A stretch of DNA of 37,119 bases from Acidobacteriaceae bacterium (lineage in GTDB: Bacteria > Acidobacteriota > Terriglobia > Terriglobales > Acidobacteriaceae): contig PLJN01000142.1 of assembly GCA_003140235.1 (NCBI GenBank), forward strand, positions 11,902-49,020, written 5' to 3'. Positions within the stretch are counted from its first letter, which is position 1; every line of letters begins with the position of its first letter. The position numbers and the translations under genes were made by a program. Below are positions 1-8,584 of this stretch, piece by piece. The notes under the pieces are model-generated. The model ran no database searches. It worked only from the letters and a program-made list of their open reading frames with translations, and was not told where the DNA came from.

Positions 1-878
1 ACCATGGTGCCGTCGTCCAGATAAGCCACGCCCTGGTTGAATTCCTTGCCTTCTTTCAGGATAAACACGCGCATGGTCTCGCCCGGCAGCACGATGGGCT
101 TGAGAGCATTGGCCAGTTCGTTGATGTTCAGGACTTGCACGCCCTGGAGCTGCGCCACTTTGTTGAGGTTGAAATCGTTAGTGATGATTTTGCCCTCGTA
201 GACCTTGGCGAGTTCAATCAGTTTCAAATCAACTTCGCGGACGGCGGGAAAATCATCTTCCACAATCTGCACGTTCACGTTGGTAATTTTCTGGACACGT
301 TGCAGCACATCGAGTCCGCGGCGTCCGCGGTTGCGTTTGAGGGAGTCCGAGGAATCGGCCACCAGTTGCAATTCGCGAAGGACGAATTGCGGAATCACCA
401 GAATGCCGTCCAGGAAACCGGTGTCCGCAATGTCGGCAATGCGGCCATCGATGATAACGCTGGTGTCCAGGATTTTGAAGCTCTTGCGGCCCTGTTTTTC
501 CGCGCCAAAAATCCCGCCGAGTGCTGCCAGATTCAACAGGTCGCCTTTGGTAGCGCCCAGGACCAGCCCGATGTATGACATCAGAAGCATGACCATCAGC
601 TGCAGGAAGTGCTGCGAGCTCTCATGCGGAACGCTGCTTTTGATGACCAGGCTGAAAGGATAGGCGCCCAGGATGCCGAGAATGCTGCCGATGACCGCGC
701 CAATCAGCCGCTTCAGGCTGATGTTGCGGACGAGTCGCATCTCAAACGCGACGATAGCCGCGCCGATCAGGACCCCCGCCACAGCGGCTGGGACCTGCTG
801 TAAGCCGAACGGCTTCAGCAAGTAGCAGGTAAGAGTGACGACACCAATAAAAACAATGCGAATAATCCAAAGGTCCAT
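1..878 (-). CDS. PIN/TRAM-domain integral membrane protein (YacL-like), 3' end cut by window edge
   Basis: Reading leftward from the ATG at 878, the frame stays open for 292 codons to the window edge, so the C-terminus is missing. Four hydrophobic segments lie near residues 5-22, 30-47, 58-79 and 92-110. A PIN-type nuclease domain follows from about 135. It carries the characteristic [15 protein letters not shown] stretch (Asp138), an REL acid (Glu169) and a TNDFN motif (Asp235), consistent with a PIN acidic cluster. After about residue 262 the segment matches the start of a TRAM RNA-binding domain ([15 protein letters not shown]). This four-TM + PIN + TRAM layout is the Bacillus YacL type, a presumed membrane-anchored RNase whose substrate is not established. 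The next gene upstream on this strand is the M1 peptidase, more than 400 bp away, so it probably has its own promoter. Confidence 0.88.
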   Translation of the reverse strand, partial: MDLWIIRIVFIGVVTLTCYLLKPFGLQQVPAAVAGVLIGAAIVAFEMRLVRNISLKRLIGAVIGSILGILGAYPFSLVIKSSVPHESSQHFLQLMVMLLMSYIGLVLGATKGDLLNLAALGGIFGAEKQGRKSFKILDTSVIIDGRIADIADTGFLDGILVIPQFVLRELQLVADSSDSLKRNRGRRGLDVLQRVQKITNVNVQIVEDDFPAVREVDLKLIELAKVYEGKIITNDFNLNKVAQLQGVQVLNINELANALKPIVLPGETMRVFILKEGKEFNQGVAYLDDGTM

Positions 879-961
879 AAGGACCCTCCCCACCGGGGCT
901 GCTGCAAGTCAAAATAAAATATTACTTCCGCTATCAGCGTGCAGTACCCCAAGTACGTTGC

Positions 962-986
962 TGCCCCACGCAGCGATATTGCGGGG
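962..986 (-). repeat. GC-rich hairpin upstream of the PIN/TRAM gene
   Basis: GCCCC-A-CGCA and TGCGGGGC arms surround a GATAT-like loop, giving a stem of about 8-9 bp. It lies about 85 bp upstream of the PIN/TRAM start codon and could be part of its 5' leader or an old terminator. There is no adjacent U-tract, so no function is claimed. Confidence 0.35.
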
Positions 987-1136
987 CTGATGAATCAATA
1001 AAAAGGCCCCGCCCCTCTCCAAGTAGCGGTCAGTATACAACACCGGAGGCCTGTCGCTGCCCCTAGTTAGTTACCAACCAGTTAAATACCGTCCATGGTT
1101 TTGTTGTTGACTTAGTTAACAGGTGGCTGCATCTTG

Positions 1137-1297
1137 GCTGTGAGAGAAATCGCGCGCGACCCGGAGTTCGCGCGAAAAGTTTGGCCGAAAGTAGTTAGAG
1201 ATGAGCGGCCTGGTCCTTCTGCTTTTGGGGAGGACATATAAGACCGGCGTCAAAAAATCTCGGGGGAGAAACTAGACGCCGGTTTTATTTTTTGTTT
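1137..1297 (+). ncRNA. candidate structured small RNA with intrinsic terminator (orphan)
   Basis: No convincing ORF occupies 879-1296. On the plus strand there are four consecutive stem-loops: CGCGCGA/TCGCGCG (1153-1159 with 1168-1174), GGCCG/CGGCC (1183-1187 with 1206-1210), GTCCT/AGGAC (1213-1217 with 1231-1235) and ACCGGCGTC/GACGCCGGT (1243-1251 with 1275-1283). The last is followed at once by a U-rich tract. A TTGACT -35-like hexamer lies at 1107-1112, with only a weak -10 (CATCTT, 1130-1135). Both neighbouring genes are on the minus strand, so a plus-strand terminator here has no gene to serve. I do not recognise a known RNA family. Alternatively, the hairpins belong to the minus-strand 3'/5' UTRs. 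Confidence 0.4.
1243..1292 (+). terminator. intrinsic terminator with plus-strand U-tract
   Basis: A perfect 9-bp stem ACCGGCGTC/GACGCCGGT (1243-1251, 1275-1283) encloses a small inner TCTC/GAGA hairpin and is followed by TTTATTTTTT. On the minus strand, where it would follow the M1 peptidase gene, the stem is followed by CTTATATG, a poor U-tract. The plus direction therefore fits better. Confidence 0.55.
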
Positions 1298-3834
1298 TAG
1301 TGGTTCTCGATGTTGCCCAGCACATCGTCGTAGTAGGCAATCAGGGCGCGCCGGGGCTTTTCTTTCATGCCTTTCAATGGGACGTCCTGCTCCAGCGAGC
1401 GTACCCCCACCAGCTGGATTCCTCCCAGGCGGATCACTCTGCCGTCATTCATTTCGACATAGAGGGGGACTACCATACGGAATTTCTCACTCACGCCGGC
1501 TTGCGACAGCTTGAAATGCAGCACCATGTCTCCATCGGCGCCTGCGGCAAATGAGTGCTCGAATTTGTATTTGGGGAATTCAGTTCCGTAAACATATTCA
1601 TCGAAAAACCAGTCCATCTTGTGATTGCCGGCAAGGTCCATTTCCTGAGTCATGTGTTTTTCCAGCATCGCCTTGAAATCTTCCGTGGTCGCCGGACGGT
1701 TGGCATAGGTCGCGGTGAAATCGTGCATCATCGCCTTGAACCTCGCGTCAACGTCTTTGGAGCCTCCACCCTGGAGCATGAAACGGACCATCTGCAGGAT
1801 GTAAGCGCCTTTGGGATAAATGAGGTTGCGAGGAATGTTGAAGCCGGTTTTGGCGGTGGCCAGACGGTAACCCAGAGTCAGCGGACCAACGTCAATGGCC
1901 CGTTTGCCTTGAGCATTGGTGTCCGTGAGCAACTTTCGTTGAAAGGCCCAAAACTCGTGGTAGTCGTCGAGACCGTGTTCGGTATAGACCGCCTGCAGAA
2001 ATATGGACGCCGACATTTCGGCGAAGCCCTCGCTCATCCATTGATCGCGATATGAATTCCAGCCGACCATGTGGCCCCACCATTGATGGGCGATCTCATG
2101 GGGCCCCACCACTTTAAAGAAGCCGTGGTCGTTCCCGCCTCTCGTGGCGAAGTGCAGGGCCGTGGAATCCAGAAAATAACTCAGGGGCAAAAACACCAGC
2201 CCGGGCCAGGACTGGCCATAACCCATGGCTGTCTGCTGGGTCATGGCAAGTTTTTTGTAAGGCTCGTTACCGTAATAATTGCTGTATAAATCAAGCGCAA
2301 CCTGGGCTTCAGCGACGGCTTTTTTCATCATGGGTACGGTGCTCAGGGTGCCCGTGGCATTTCCAACGCCTAGTGGGCTTCCAGAAGCGACGTCGTTCTT
2401 GAAAGATTCCACCATGCCCGGAGAACCCGCATTGACGTCTGCCTCAATATCGTAGTGGTGGCTGAGGTCTTGCGCCTCCTGGCGTTTGAAATCGCCAAAG
2501 TTGAAGCCGGCCACAGCCTGGGGCGCATCCGAGGTCCACTCGGTAACGGTTTCTTTTCCTTCGTCAACGGAGCGCGTCAGTTTGCCGGTGGCTGCGATCT
2601 TCAATCCCTTGGGAATGTGCAGTCTCATGTCGTACGTCGCGTAATTCCCAGACTCCTGACTTGGGTACCAATTGCTGCGGGCGATGGGATAGTAGTTTCC
2701 ATTGCTTTCGTCGGTGACCGCATCTTTGCCGTCGTACTTGGTGCTGATGGTATAGGTGTCGTCCTTTTTGAGTTCTCGCGGAAGCACCACGGCGAAATCA
2801 CTGTCCTCATCCGCGTCTTCCTGGATAAAAGAGACTGGCTGGCCATCTTCGCCGGCCACCCACTGCACGCGGAGCGTGGGAAACAGGTCGAGGGGAAGCA
2901 CACGCACTCCGTTGCGCAGGGCGGTCACCGTGGTCTGGGCCAGTCCATCCATCCGGGCGTTCTTGACGATCGCGACATCCAGGTCCTGGTGGTCAATGGT
3001 AAAAGTGCTGTTCTTTTCGTTACTGTTGGCCGTGCCGGCTGCGTACTCTTTGGAAAAGTGGAACGCAGTCCAGATTCCGTAGTGATCGTAGTCCCAGGCG
3101 ATCAGCGCAACTTCTTCCGGCGCCAGAGTGAGGAATTCGTGGATGCGCGGCCCGGCTCTGAATATCGGCGGCGGATCGGGCACATAGGAAACGACGCCCT
3201 GCGGGTCGATATCAAAGATGAGTTTTCCGCCGTACTTCTTGCCTTTGACGAAGGCAATGAACTTGCCGCCTTTTTGAGAACTCAGCACGTCCTCAAGCAG
3301 CCGGACATCGAGGTTTTGCTTCAACCTTTTCTTGAGATCGTGCTGCACTTCCTTGAACACGGCGGCCGGATCACCGGCAGCAGCTGGTGCGTCCTTGACC
3401 GCGGCTTTTCGCAGCTCTTCTTCGGTGCCGTCGGTGAAGCGGAAAACGGCCTCGCTGAACTGGTCGACGAATTCGTCTTTGGCCAGGATTTTGAGATAAC
3501 GGCGTTCGATTTCCGTAGGCGGCGTAAGACCGAATGCCGCATCGCCAATGAAGACCGCTCCCGTGACTTTTCCATTCACCGGTTCGAGGAGATAAAAAGC
3601 GCCGCTGCGAAACGTAAATATGCCGGCATCTCGATTCAGGCGGAAGCCACTCACCGGAATGACTTCCTGGCTGAGTTTGATGTTTCTCAACGCCACATAA
3701 GCGGGATCGTTGTTGGCCAGTGCGCGAGCCGTCTGGGGAACGGGCTTTACGGGCGTGGGACGGGTCTTGAGAACTTGCGCCTCGGTCGCTCCAAAAACGC
3801 AGAATAGAAGAAAGCCCGCTATCAGTGTTCGCAT
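1297..3834 (-). CDS. secreted M1-family (gluzincin) metallopeptidase
   Basis: An 845-residue protein begins with a Sec signal peptide (MRTLIAGFLLFCVFGATEA, likely cleaved before or near Gln20). The zinc site is HEIAH at 579-583, followed by Glu602 in WMSEGFAEM, giving the HExxH-x18-E signature of M1 aminopeptidases. QWWGH after the HExxH is also typical. The classical GAMEN exopeptidase motif is not evident; the equivalent region reads around AMGYGQSWPG. Activity as a true aminopeptidase is therefore inferred, and it may be a divergent acidobacterial M1 branch. The N-terminal 200 or more residues are a beta-rich, poorly conserved part. The start is supported by GGAAGG five bases upstream of the ATG. 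Likely a periplasmic or extracellular peptide scavenger, transcribed alone. Confidence 0.9.
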   Translation of the reverse strand: MRTLIAGFLLFCVFGATEAQVLKTRPTPVKPVPQTARALANNDPAYVALRNIKLSQEVIPVSGFRLNRDAGIFTFRSGAFYLLEPVNGKVTGAVFIGDAAFGLTPPTEIERRYLKILAKDEFVDQFSEAVFRFTDGTEEELRKAAVKDAPAAAGDPAAVFKEVQHDLKKRLKQNLDVRLLEDVLSSQKGGKFIAFVKGKKYGGKLIFDIDPQGVVSYVPDPPPIFRAGPRIHEFLTLAPEEVALIAWDYDHYGIWTAFHFSKEYAAGTANSNEKNSTFTIDHQDLDVAIVKNARMDGLAQTTVTALRNGVRVLPLDLFPTLRVQWVAGEDGQPVSFIQEDADEDSDFAVVLPRELKKDDTYTISTKYDGKDAVTDESNGNYYPIARSNWYPSQESGNYATYDMRLHIPKGLKIAATGKLTRSVDEGKETVTEWTSDAPQAVAGFNFGDFKRQEAQDLSHHYDIEADVNAGSPGMVESFKNDVASGSPLGVGNATGTLSTVPMMKKAVAEAQVALDLYSNYYGNEPYKKLAMTQQTAMGYGQSWPGLVFLPLSYFLDSTALHFATRGGNDHGFFKVVGPHEIAHQWWGHMVGWNSYRDQWMSEGFAEMSASIFLQAVYTEHGLDDYHEFWAFQRKLLTDTNAQGKRAIDVGPLTLGYRLATAKTGFNIPRNLIYPKGAYILQMVRFMLQGGGSKDVDARFKAMMHDFTATYANRPATTEDFKAMLEKHMTQEMDLAGNHKMDWFFDEYVYGTEFPKYKFEHSFAAGADGDMVLHFKLSQAGVSEKFRMVVPLYVEMNDGRVIRLGGIQLVGVRSLEQDVPLKGMKEKPRRALIAYYDDVLGNIENH

Positions 3835-3913
3835 AAAATCCTTCCGCAGCCTAAGTGCGGCCTATTATGCGCGGAACGCTCTGCATTCACAACTTGGGCC
3901 GGCGGGAGTTAAA

Positions 3914-4026
3914 GATCGGGTGATCCGGTGATTCTGGTGATCGGTTGCTCTGAAAACGAATGCCCAATCGCGATCGCAGCGCCACCACCGATCACCAGAA
4001 CACCCGATCACGGCGATCACCCGATC
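3914..4026. repeat. long imperfect inverted repeat built of GGTGATCGG units
   Basis: The left arm (3914-3944) and right arm (3988-4026) are inverted copies. Their outer 12 nt (GATCGGGTGATC) and inner 13 nt (TTCTGGTGATCGG) match exactly, while the right arm has about 8 extra bases in the middle. Inside each arm the GATCxGGTGAT unit is itself repeated. The arms enclose a 43-nt loop. It lies in the 340-bp gap 3835-4174, between the divergent M1 gene and the small hypothetical, where I see nothing else except the RBS of the latter. It looks like a REP-type intergenic element. Confidence 0.65.
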
Positions 4027-4174
4027 TCCTCAGAGGGTATCTCTTTATTCAACAGCTAATCTTGGGTAACCTTGCCCTCGGGATAGATTTGTGCGAGAGT
4101 AGCGGTCTACCTCAAGAATGAATAGATAACCAATTGAGGGTGCGGGGAGTCCAATAACCCTGCAAGGATAAAAA

Positions 4175-4642
4175 ATGGCAGCAGCGCAACCACGAACGTA
4201 CGAAGAAGCCGTCGATTGGCTTCGCCAGCACGGCTTTGATGTCCTGGAGGCCCCCGGCACGAAGAACCGCGTGTTCGTGAAGAAGTTCGGCTGCTCGGCT
4301 GCGATCGAGAAAGCTGACGATGAAACGACACGGGTTTTTGCCAAACCGGGTTTTCTGATCGGCGGCGAGATTTCCCGATTGATCGACAAGGGCTACCAGA
4401 AATTTCTTAAGACCAGTAAAGCCGAGATTCCCGCTACCGCTGATCACTTGAAGGCCTTGCATCAGTTCTCCGAGGAATTGCGTGAAGCCACGGGCGCAGT
4501 CAGTCTCTACAACGAATCTTTGGGCACCGTGAGCGACCGTTACATGTACGACCGGGTCGAAAACCGGGACTTGCCGGAATCGCAACGTCCCCAGCGCGCT
4601 TGGGAAGCGGACAAAGATTCAGAACGCAAAAAGCCCGCGTAA
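4175..4642 (+). CDS. conserved hypothetical protein, 155 aa
   Basis: The ATG at 4175 is preceded by AAGGA with good spacing, and codon use resembles the neighbours. The protein is soluble with no signal peptide or membrane segment. An N-terminal alpha/beta part (YEEAVDWLRQHGFDV, VFVKKFGC) is followed by helices and a charged tail ending KDSERKKPA. One sentence-like motif near the C-terminus (GTVSDRYMYDRVENRD) looks conserved-protein-like. I do not recognise a named family and assign no function. It is convergent with the cyclase gene (60-bp gap) and is probably a single-gene transcript. Confidence 0.72.
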   Translation: MAAAQPRTYEEAVDWLRQHGFDVLEAPGTKNRVFVKKFGCSAAIEKADDETTRVFAKPGFLIGGEISRLIDKGYQKFLKTSKAEIPATADHLKALHQFSEELREATGAVSLYNESLGTVSDRYMYDRVENRDLPESQRPQRAWEADKDSERKKPA

Positions 4643-4701
4643 AACTCACAAAATCAGTCCACGCTGTTTCTGCAAATTCCTACCCAAAACAACTTTCGCT
4701 T

Positions 4702-6354
4702 TTATGGAGAAGTCTCGCCGTCGCGGCTGAGGCGTTTTTCTTGTGCGCCGACTGCCCAGTCCACGCTGAACACGGACACGGGCCCTGTGCGGCCTTTCAG
4801 TTGAAGCGGAGGCAGAGAGACCAGTTCAAAACCCAGGCCGAGGTCTACGGCAGTGGATTCGGAGATCAGGATTTGTCCACCCGCCGCGTTCGACATCAAG
4901 CGCGACGCCGTGTTGACGGTGTCTCCGATCACGGTGTAATCAATGCGCCGCGGCGAGCCGATGTTGCCAGCGGTCACAATGCCGGTATTGATGCCGATGC
5001 CGACCCGCAGTTCCGGCCATTGACGTGCTGCGGCGTCGCGGTTCATCTCGATGAGCAGCCGTTGTATCTGCACAGCCGACTCCACGCAATTGGCAGCGTC
5101 ATCGCCCTTGGAAATGGGAGCGCCGTAGACGGCCATCACGGCGTCGCCAATGTACTTGTCCAGCATTCCGCCGTGATCGAAGATCACGTCGGTGACGCGA
5201 GTGAAGTATTCGTTCAGTATTTCGACCACGCGTTCCGGGCTCATGTTTTCGCTCATCGGAGTAAAGCCGCGGATGTCGGCAAACATCACGGTTACTTTTT
5301 GGTTAACGCCGCCCAGACGAATGTCCGGGTTGGCAACCACCATTTCCACCACGTCCGGAGAAAGGAAGCGCTCCAGCGCCGAACGCTGCAACACCTGCTG
5401 CGCGATTTTCTGGTGGGCCATGGCGTTGTCAATGGCCGCGCCGGTTTGCGCGGCGACCAGGGCAAACACGTTGAGCTCTTCCTGAGTAAACGCGGAAGCT
5501 TTTTCGAGGTTGTCGACGTAAACAATTCCGAACACCTTGCCCGTGCCCAGCAACGGCGCGCACATGGCGGAGCGCAGCCCGGAGATGCGTATGCTCTCAC
5601 TGCTGCGGAAGCGCTCGTCCGCGCTCACGTCGTGGATCAGAATGGGCTGCTGCTCCTTGCGGATCAGGTCCAGCACGCTTTTGCTCAGAATAATTTCCGG
5701 CTGGGCGCCGGTGTGTTCGGGATTGCGATACCGGACTTCGCTCTGCCGCATCACTTCTCCCGACTCGCTGAACAGCATGATGAAGCCGCGTTCGACTCCC
5801 TCAATGCGGAAGGCCAGCGACATTACTTGGGCGCTGATGTCGTCAATCGAAAGCTTTGTATTCAGCGCCTTGCCCGCGTCATAGAGCACGGTCAGCAGAT
5901 AGTTCTCGTGCTCGAGTTTTTTGACGCGTCCGGCCAACTCGGTCAGCGAACTGGTGGAAATATCGGCGGCCGGCGGCGCCACCACTGCGGCTTCTCCGCG
6001 GCCGTGCATGATCTGGTTCAGCGTGCTCGGCCACTCGGCGCGGCGCACTTGGATGGCGTTTTCGTCGATGGCCTCAAGACGCAGTTCATAGCGGCCGATC
6101 ACGGCGCTGTCGCCGCTCTTGATTTCCGTCTCGCGATGAATTTTTACGCCATTGATGACTACGCCGTTGGTGCTGCCACGGTCGGCAATGAGCACGCCGC
6201 GGTCCTGTATTTTCACCACGGCATGAAAGCGGCTGACGCTGGAATCATTCAGTACCAGGTCGTTGGCATTCCCGCGCCCAATCGTGGTGATGAGTTTGTT
6301 GAGCTCGAGAATCCCTTTTTTGCCGTCAGGTGAAGAGATGATGAGGCGGGCCAT
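4702..6354 (-). CDS. FHA-GAF class III adenylate cyclase
   Basis: A 550-residue soluble sensor-cyclase. Residues 1-95 are an FHA phosphothreonine-binding domain (GRG at 26-28, SRFH 41-44, STNG 61-64). A short coiled-coil linker lies near 136-160, and a GAF domain spans about 165-320. The class III nucleotide cyclase domain spans about 350-535. Metal-binding Asp360 (FADIRGFT) and Asp404 (YIGDAVMAVYG), the transition-state pair Asn481/Arg485 (NTASR), and Lys400 with Thr474 at the purine-selecting positions all argue for ATP, so cAMP, and for an active enzyme. Its ATG lies three bases after the stop codon of the Ser/Thr kinase, so the two form an operon. The FHA domain is a plausible docking site for the autophosphorylated kinase (inference). 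Confidence 0.93.
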   Translation of the reverse strand: MARLIISSPDGKKGILELNKLITTIGRGNANDLVLNDSSVSRFHAVVKIQDRGVLIADRGSTNGVVINGVKIHRETEIKSGDSAVIGRYELRLEAIDENAIQVRRAEWPSTLNQIMHGRGEAAVVAPPAADISTSSLTELAGRVKKLEHENYLLTVLYDAGKALNTKLSIDDISAQVMSLAFRIEGVERGFIMLFSESGEVMRQSEVRYRNPEHTGAQPEIILSKSVLDLIRKEQQPILIHDVSADERFRSSESIRISGLRSAMCAPLLGTGKVFGIVYVDNLEKASAFTQEELNVFALVAAQTGAAIDNAMAHQKIAQQVLQRSALERFLSPDVVEMVVANPDIRLGGVNQKVTVMFADIRGFTPMSENMSPERVVEILNEYFTRVTDVIFDHGGMLDKYIGDAVMAVYGAPISKGDDAANCVESAVQIQRLLIEMNRDAAARQWPELRVGIGINTGIVTAGNIGSPRRIDYTVIGDTVNTASRLMSNAAGGQILISESTAVDLGLGFELVSLPPLQLKGRTGPVSVFSVDWAVGAQEKRLSRDGETSP

Positions 6355-6357
6355 AAA

Positions 6358-8355
6358 TTACTGTTTGTCCAGAACTTCGTCGACGCTCGCGACTTTGCCC
6401 AGTTCCACGACTACCGTGCGATGGACGGGCTTGTATCCGTCTTTCTGCAGCAGGACGTCATACGTGCCAGGGTCCAGTATCCAGTGCACTTCAGTCTTCT
6501 TGGGGGCCACCGCGCCATTCACCGTCATGGTGGCGCCATCCGGTCTGGTCTGGACGTGCAAGACCCCTTTGCCCTGGGGAACGGATTCGCCGCCCGACAG
6601 ACGTCTCCAGAAACTTTGCTGGAAGGTCAGGTTCGGTGTGAAAACGTAAACATCACCTTCCGCCAGAGCGGCAGAAGTGGCTGTTGCTTCCTTATAGCCT
6701 GGCTTGCGCACGAGTACTTTGTGCACACCTTTTTCCACGCTGATGTCCGCCGGAGTGGTCTTGCCGGTGTCTCTGCCATCCACCCAGATCGCGGCGTTTT
6801 GCGGGGTGCTGTTGACGCGAAGGGTTGGGGGCACCACGGCGCCGAGTTTCACCGAGAGCGAGTCGCTCTTTCCCGCTGCGACTTCCACGGCGCGAATTTC
6901 CGGGGAATATCCGGACTTGGAGAAAACCACTGTGTGCGGGCCCGGCGCAAGGTTGGACGCTGTGAAAGGCGTTACCCACTTGGGCTCACTCCAGCCGTCC
7001 ACGGCCACTTTGGCCCCGTCCGGCTGCGACACGAATTTCAACTCGCCCTGATGAGCGGCAACAACTTCCTTGGTGCTCTTGGCCTTGGTCTTGACCGGGT
7101 CGGATTTTACGATAGGACTGACAGCGGCTTTTTGTACCGTGATCGGGTCAGGCGATTTGGTCTGAGTGCCGACGACAGTGGTTTTTTTAGTTGCCTTTTT
7201 CTGCGCGTCCTGCTGGGCTTGCAGCTCGCGCGCCTGCTGTCCGCGGTAGTACCCGTACGCGGCCATGGCCACGCCCAGAACAAGCGCTATGGCGATGCCG
7301 GCGATGATGAGAGTTGTCTTTTTTGCGGTGGGCTTTGTTGCACCGGTCGAGGCAGCGGGCTGCCGCATTGGAACCGGGGCCTTCACCGGAACTGGTGTCG
7401 GGTCAGGATCGGGCACGGCGACCGGCGCCGGTACACGCACGGTGCTGCTTCCACCGACAATTTTCAGCGGTAACACGGTGGTCTTGTCGCCCTGAGCCGT
7501 GGCGGCGGACGATATCGGCGTGGTTGTGCCCAGCTTGGACCCGTATGATTTGTAGCTTTCAAGATCGCGTACCAACTCCGCGCCGGTTTGATAGCGGTCA
7601 TCCGGAGACTTGGCCAGGGCCTTGGTGACAATAGCGCTCAGGCCGGGATGGATGGTCACATCCAGGTCGCGTGGCGGCGTCGGCAGCTCGTTGACGATCT
7701 TATAAATGATGGTCGTAACGTTCTGGCCCACAAACGGCTTTTCACCGGTGAGCATTTCGTACAGGACAACACCCAGGCTGAACAGATCGGACCGGCCGTC
7801 GAGGGTCTTGCCCTTCACCTGCTCCGGGGACATATAATTCGGCGTTCCCAGCACCTGACCGGTGCTGGTGACGCTGCCGCCCGTCTTGGCGATACCGAAA
7901 TCCATGATCTTTACGGTCCCGGCAGTCGTGATCATGATGTTCGCCGGCTTCACATCGCGGTGGACGATTCCGTTGGAATGGGCATAATCCAGCCCGGCAC
8001 AGATCTGGCGGGCGAACCGGATAATCTCTTCGGTCGAAAGTACGCGTTTCTGCGCGAGCAGCTGATGGAGTGTGGTGCCCTCGATATACTCCATGGCGAT
8101 GTAGAAAATTTTGTCCTGCTCGGCCGCGTCGTAGATGGTGACGATATTCAGGTGGTTCAGCACGCCGACCGCTTGCGCCTCATTCCGAAAACGCCGCAGC
8201 ATGTCCTCGGCCTCCAGACCGTGGACATCAAGCCGCATGGTCTTAAGCGCCACGATCCGGCCGATGGTCGGGTCCTTGGCCTTGTAGACCAGGCCCATGG
8301 CGCCGCGTCCAAGCTCGCTGAGAATCTCGTATCGGCCAATGTTCTGTAGAGACAT
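6358..8355 (-). CDS. membrane Ser/Thr protein kinase with three C-terminal PEGA repeats
   Basis: A 665-residue PknB-like kinase. The catalytic domain (about 8-270) has the glycine loop GRGAMGLVYKA (17-26), Lys38, HRDVKPAN (132-139), DFG (152-154) and SPEQ, all intact. A Pro-rich juxtamembrane stretch (about 308-335, repeated PVP/PDP) leads to one transmembrane helix at about 348-370. The exterior carries a Lys/Thr linker and three PEGA-type beta domains (about 437-505, 509-575, 597-662), each with a PDGA/PQNA...VDG or VNG core and a 'PGxHxVxxxKxGY' end. The kinase domain is predicted cytoplasmic and the PEGA repeats periplasmic, where they may sense envelope ligands. First gene of the operon with the FHA cyclase. 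Confidence 0.94.
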   Translation of the reverse strand: MSLQNIGRYEILSELGRGAMGLVYKAKDPTIGRIVALKTMRLDVHGLEAEDMLRRFRNEAQAVGVLNHLNIVTIYDAAEQDKIFYIAMEYIEGTTLHQLLAQKRVLSTEEIIRFARQICAGLDYAHSNGIVHRDVKPANIMITTAGTVKIMDFGIAKTGGSVTSTGQVLGTPNYMSPEQVKGKTLDGRSDLFSLGVVLYEMLTGEKPFVGQNVTTIIYKIVNELPTPPRDLDVTIHPGLSAIVTKALAKSPDDRYQTGAELVRDLESYKSYGSKLGTTTPISSAATAQGDKTTVLPLKIVGGSSTVRVPAPVAVPDPDPTPVPVKAPVPMRQPAASTGATKPTAKKTTLIIAGIAIALVLGVAMAAYGYYRGQQARELQAQQDAQKKATKKTTVVGTQTKSPDPITVQKAAVSPIVKSDPVKTKAKSTKEVVAAHQGELKFVSQPDGAKVAVDGWSEPKWVTPFTASNLAPGPHTVVFSKSGYSPEIRAVEVAAGKSDSLSVKLGAVVPPTLRVNSTPQNAAIWVDGRDTGKTTPADISVEKGVHKVLVRKPGYKEATATSAALAEGDVYVFTPNLTFQQSFWRRLSGGESVPQGKGVLHVQTRPDGATMTVNGAVAPKKTEVHWILDPGTYDVLLQKDGYKPVHRTVVVELGKVASVDEVLDKQ

Positions 8356-8572
8356 GAGGGCCCTGCTCTTGGCAACTCTTTACGGCGCGCCCGGTTTAGC
8401 CTGGGGGATTCTTGCACAGCTTTCCCAGGGCACGCTCGAAGACAACAACTTTGAGTTAATCGAAAAATACAGCATTCTGCGACGCAGGTCAATGTGGGTC
8501 CTTACCGGCGCCTGTTACCAATGGTATCTCGGAAAGCCATGAAAATGCAGACCAAAACCGGCTTGTGCAGCT

Positions 8573-8578
8573 TACAAT
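8573..8578 (+). promoter_or_regulatory. -10-like TACAAT immediately upstream of the DUF4440 start
   Basis: TACAAT ends only six bases before the ATG at 8585, and no Shine-Dalgarno is visible. Transcription from this box would start at or next to the AUG, suggesting a leaderless mRNA. The -35 region is poor (AGACCA at 18-bp spacing). Confidence 0.35.
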
Positions 8579-8584
8579 GCGCGT

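Noticed and set aside
1137..1297. 6S, SRP, tmRNA or RNase P RNA
   Set aside because: No diagnostic core motif of any of these was recognised, so it is left as an unassigned RNA candidate.
2455..3807. Long plus-strand open frame (450 codons) opposite the M1 peptidase
   Set aside because: It is antisense to a gene with intact catalytic motifs and has no family-like sequence. Long antisense frames are expected in GC-rich DNA.
4600..6333. 577-codon plus-strand open frame opposite the cyclase
   Set aside because: His/Ala/Arg-rich shadow frame of the FHA-GAF-cyclase gene; no motif and no start signals.
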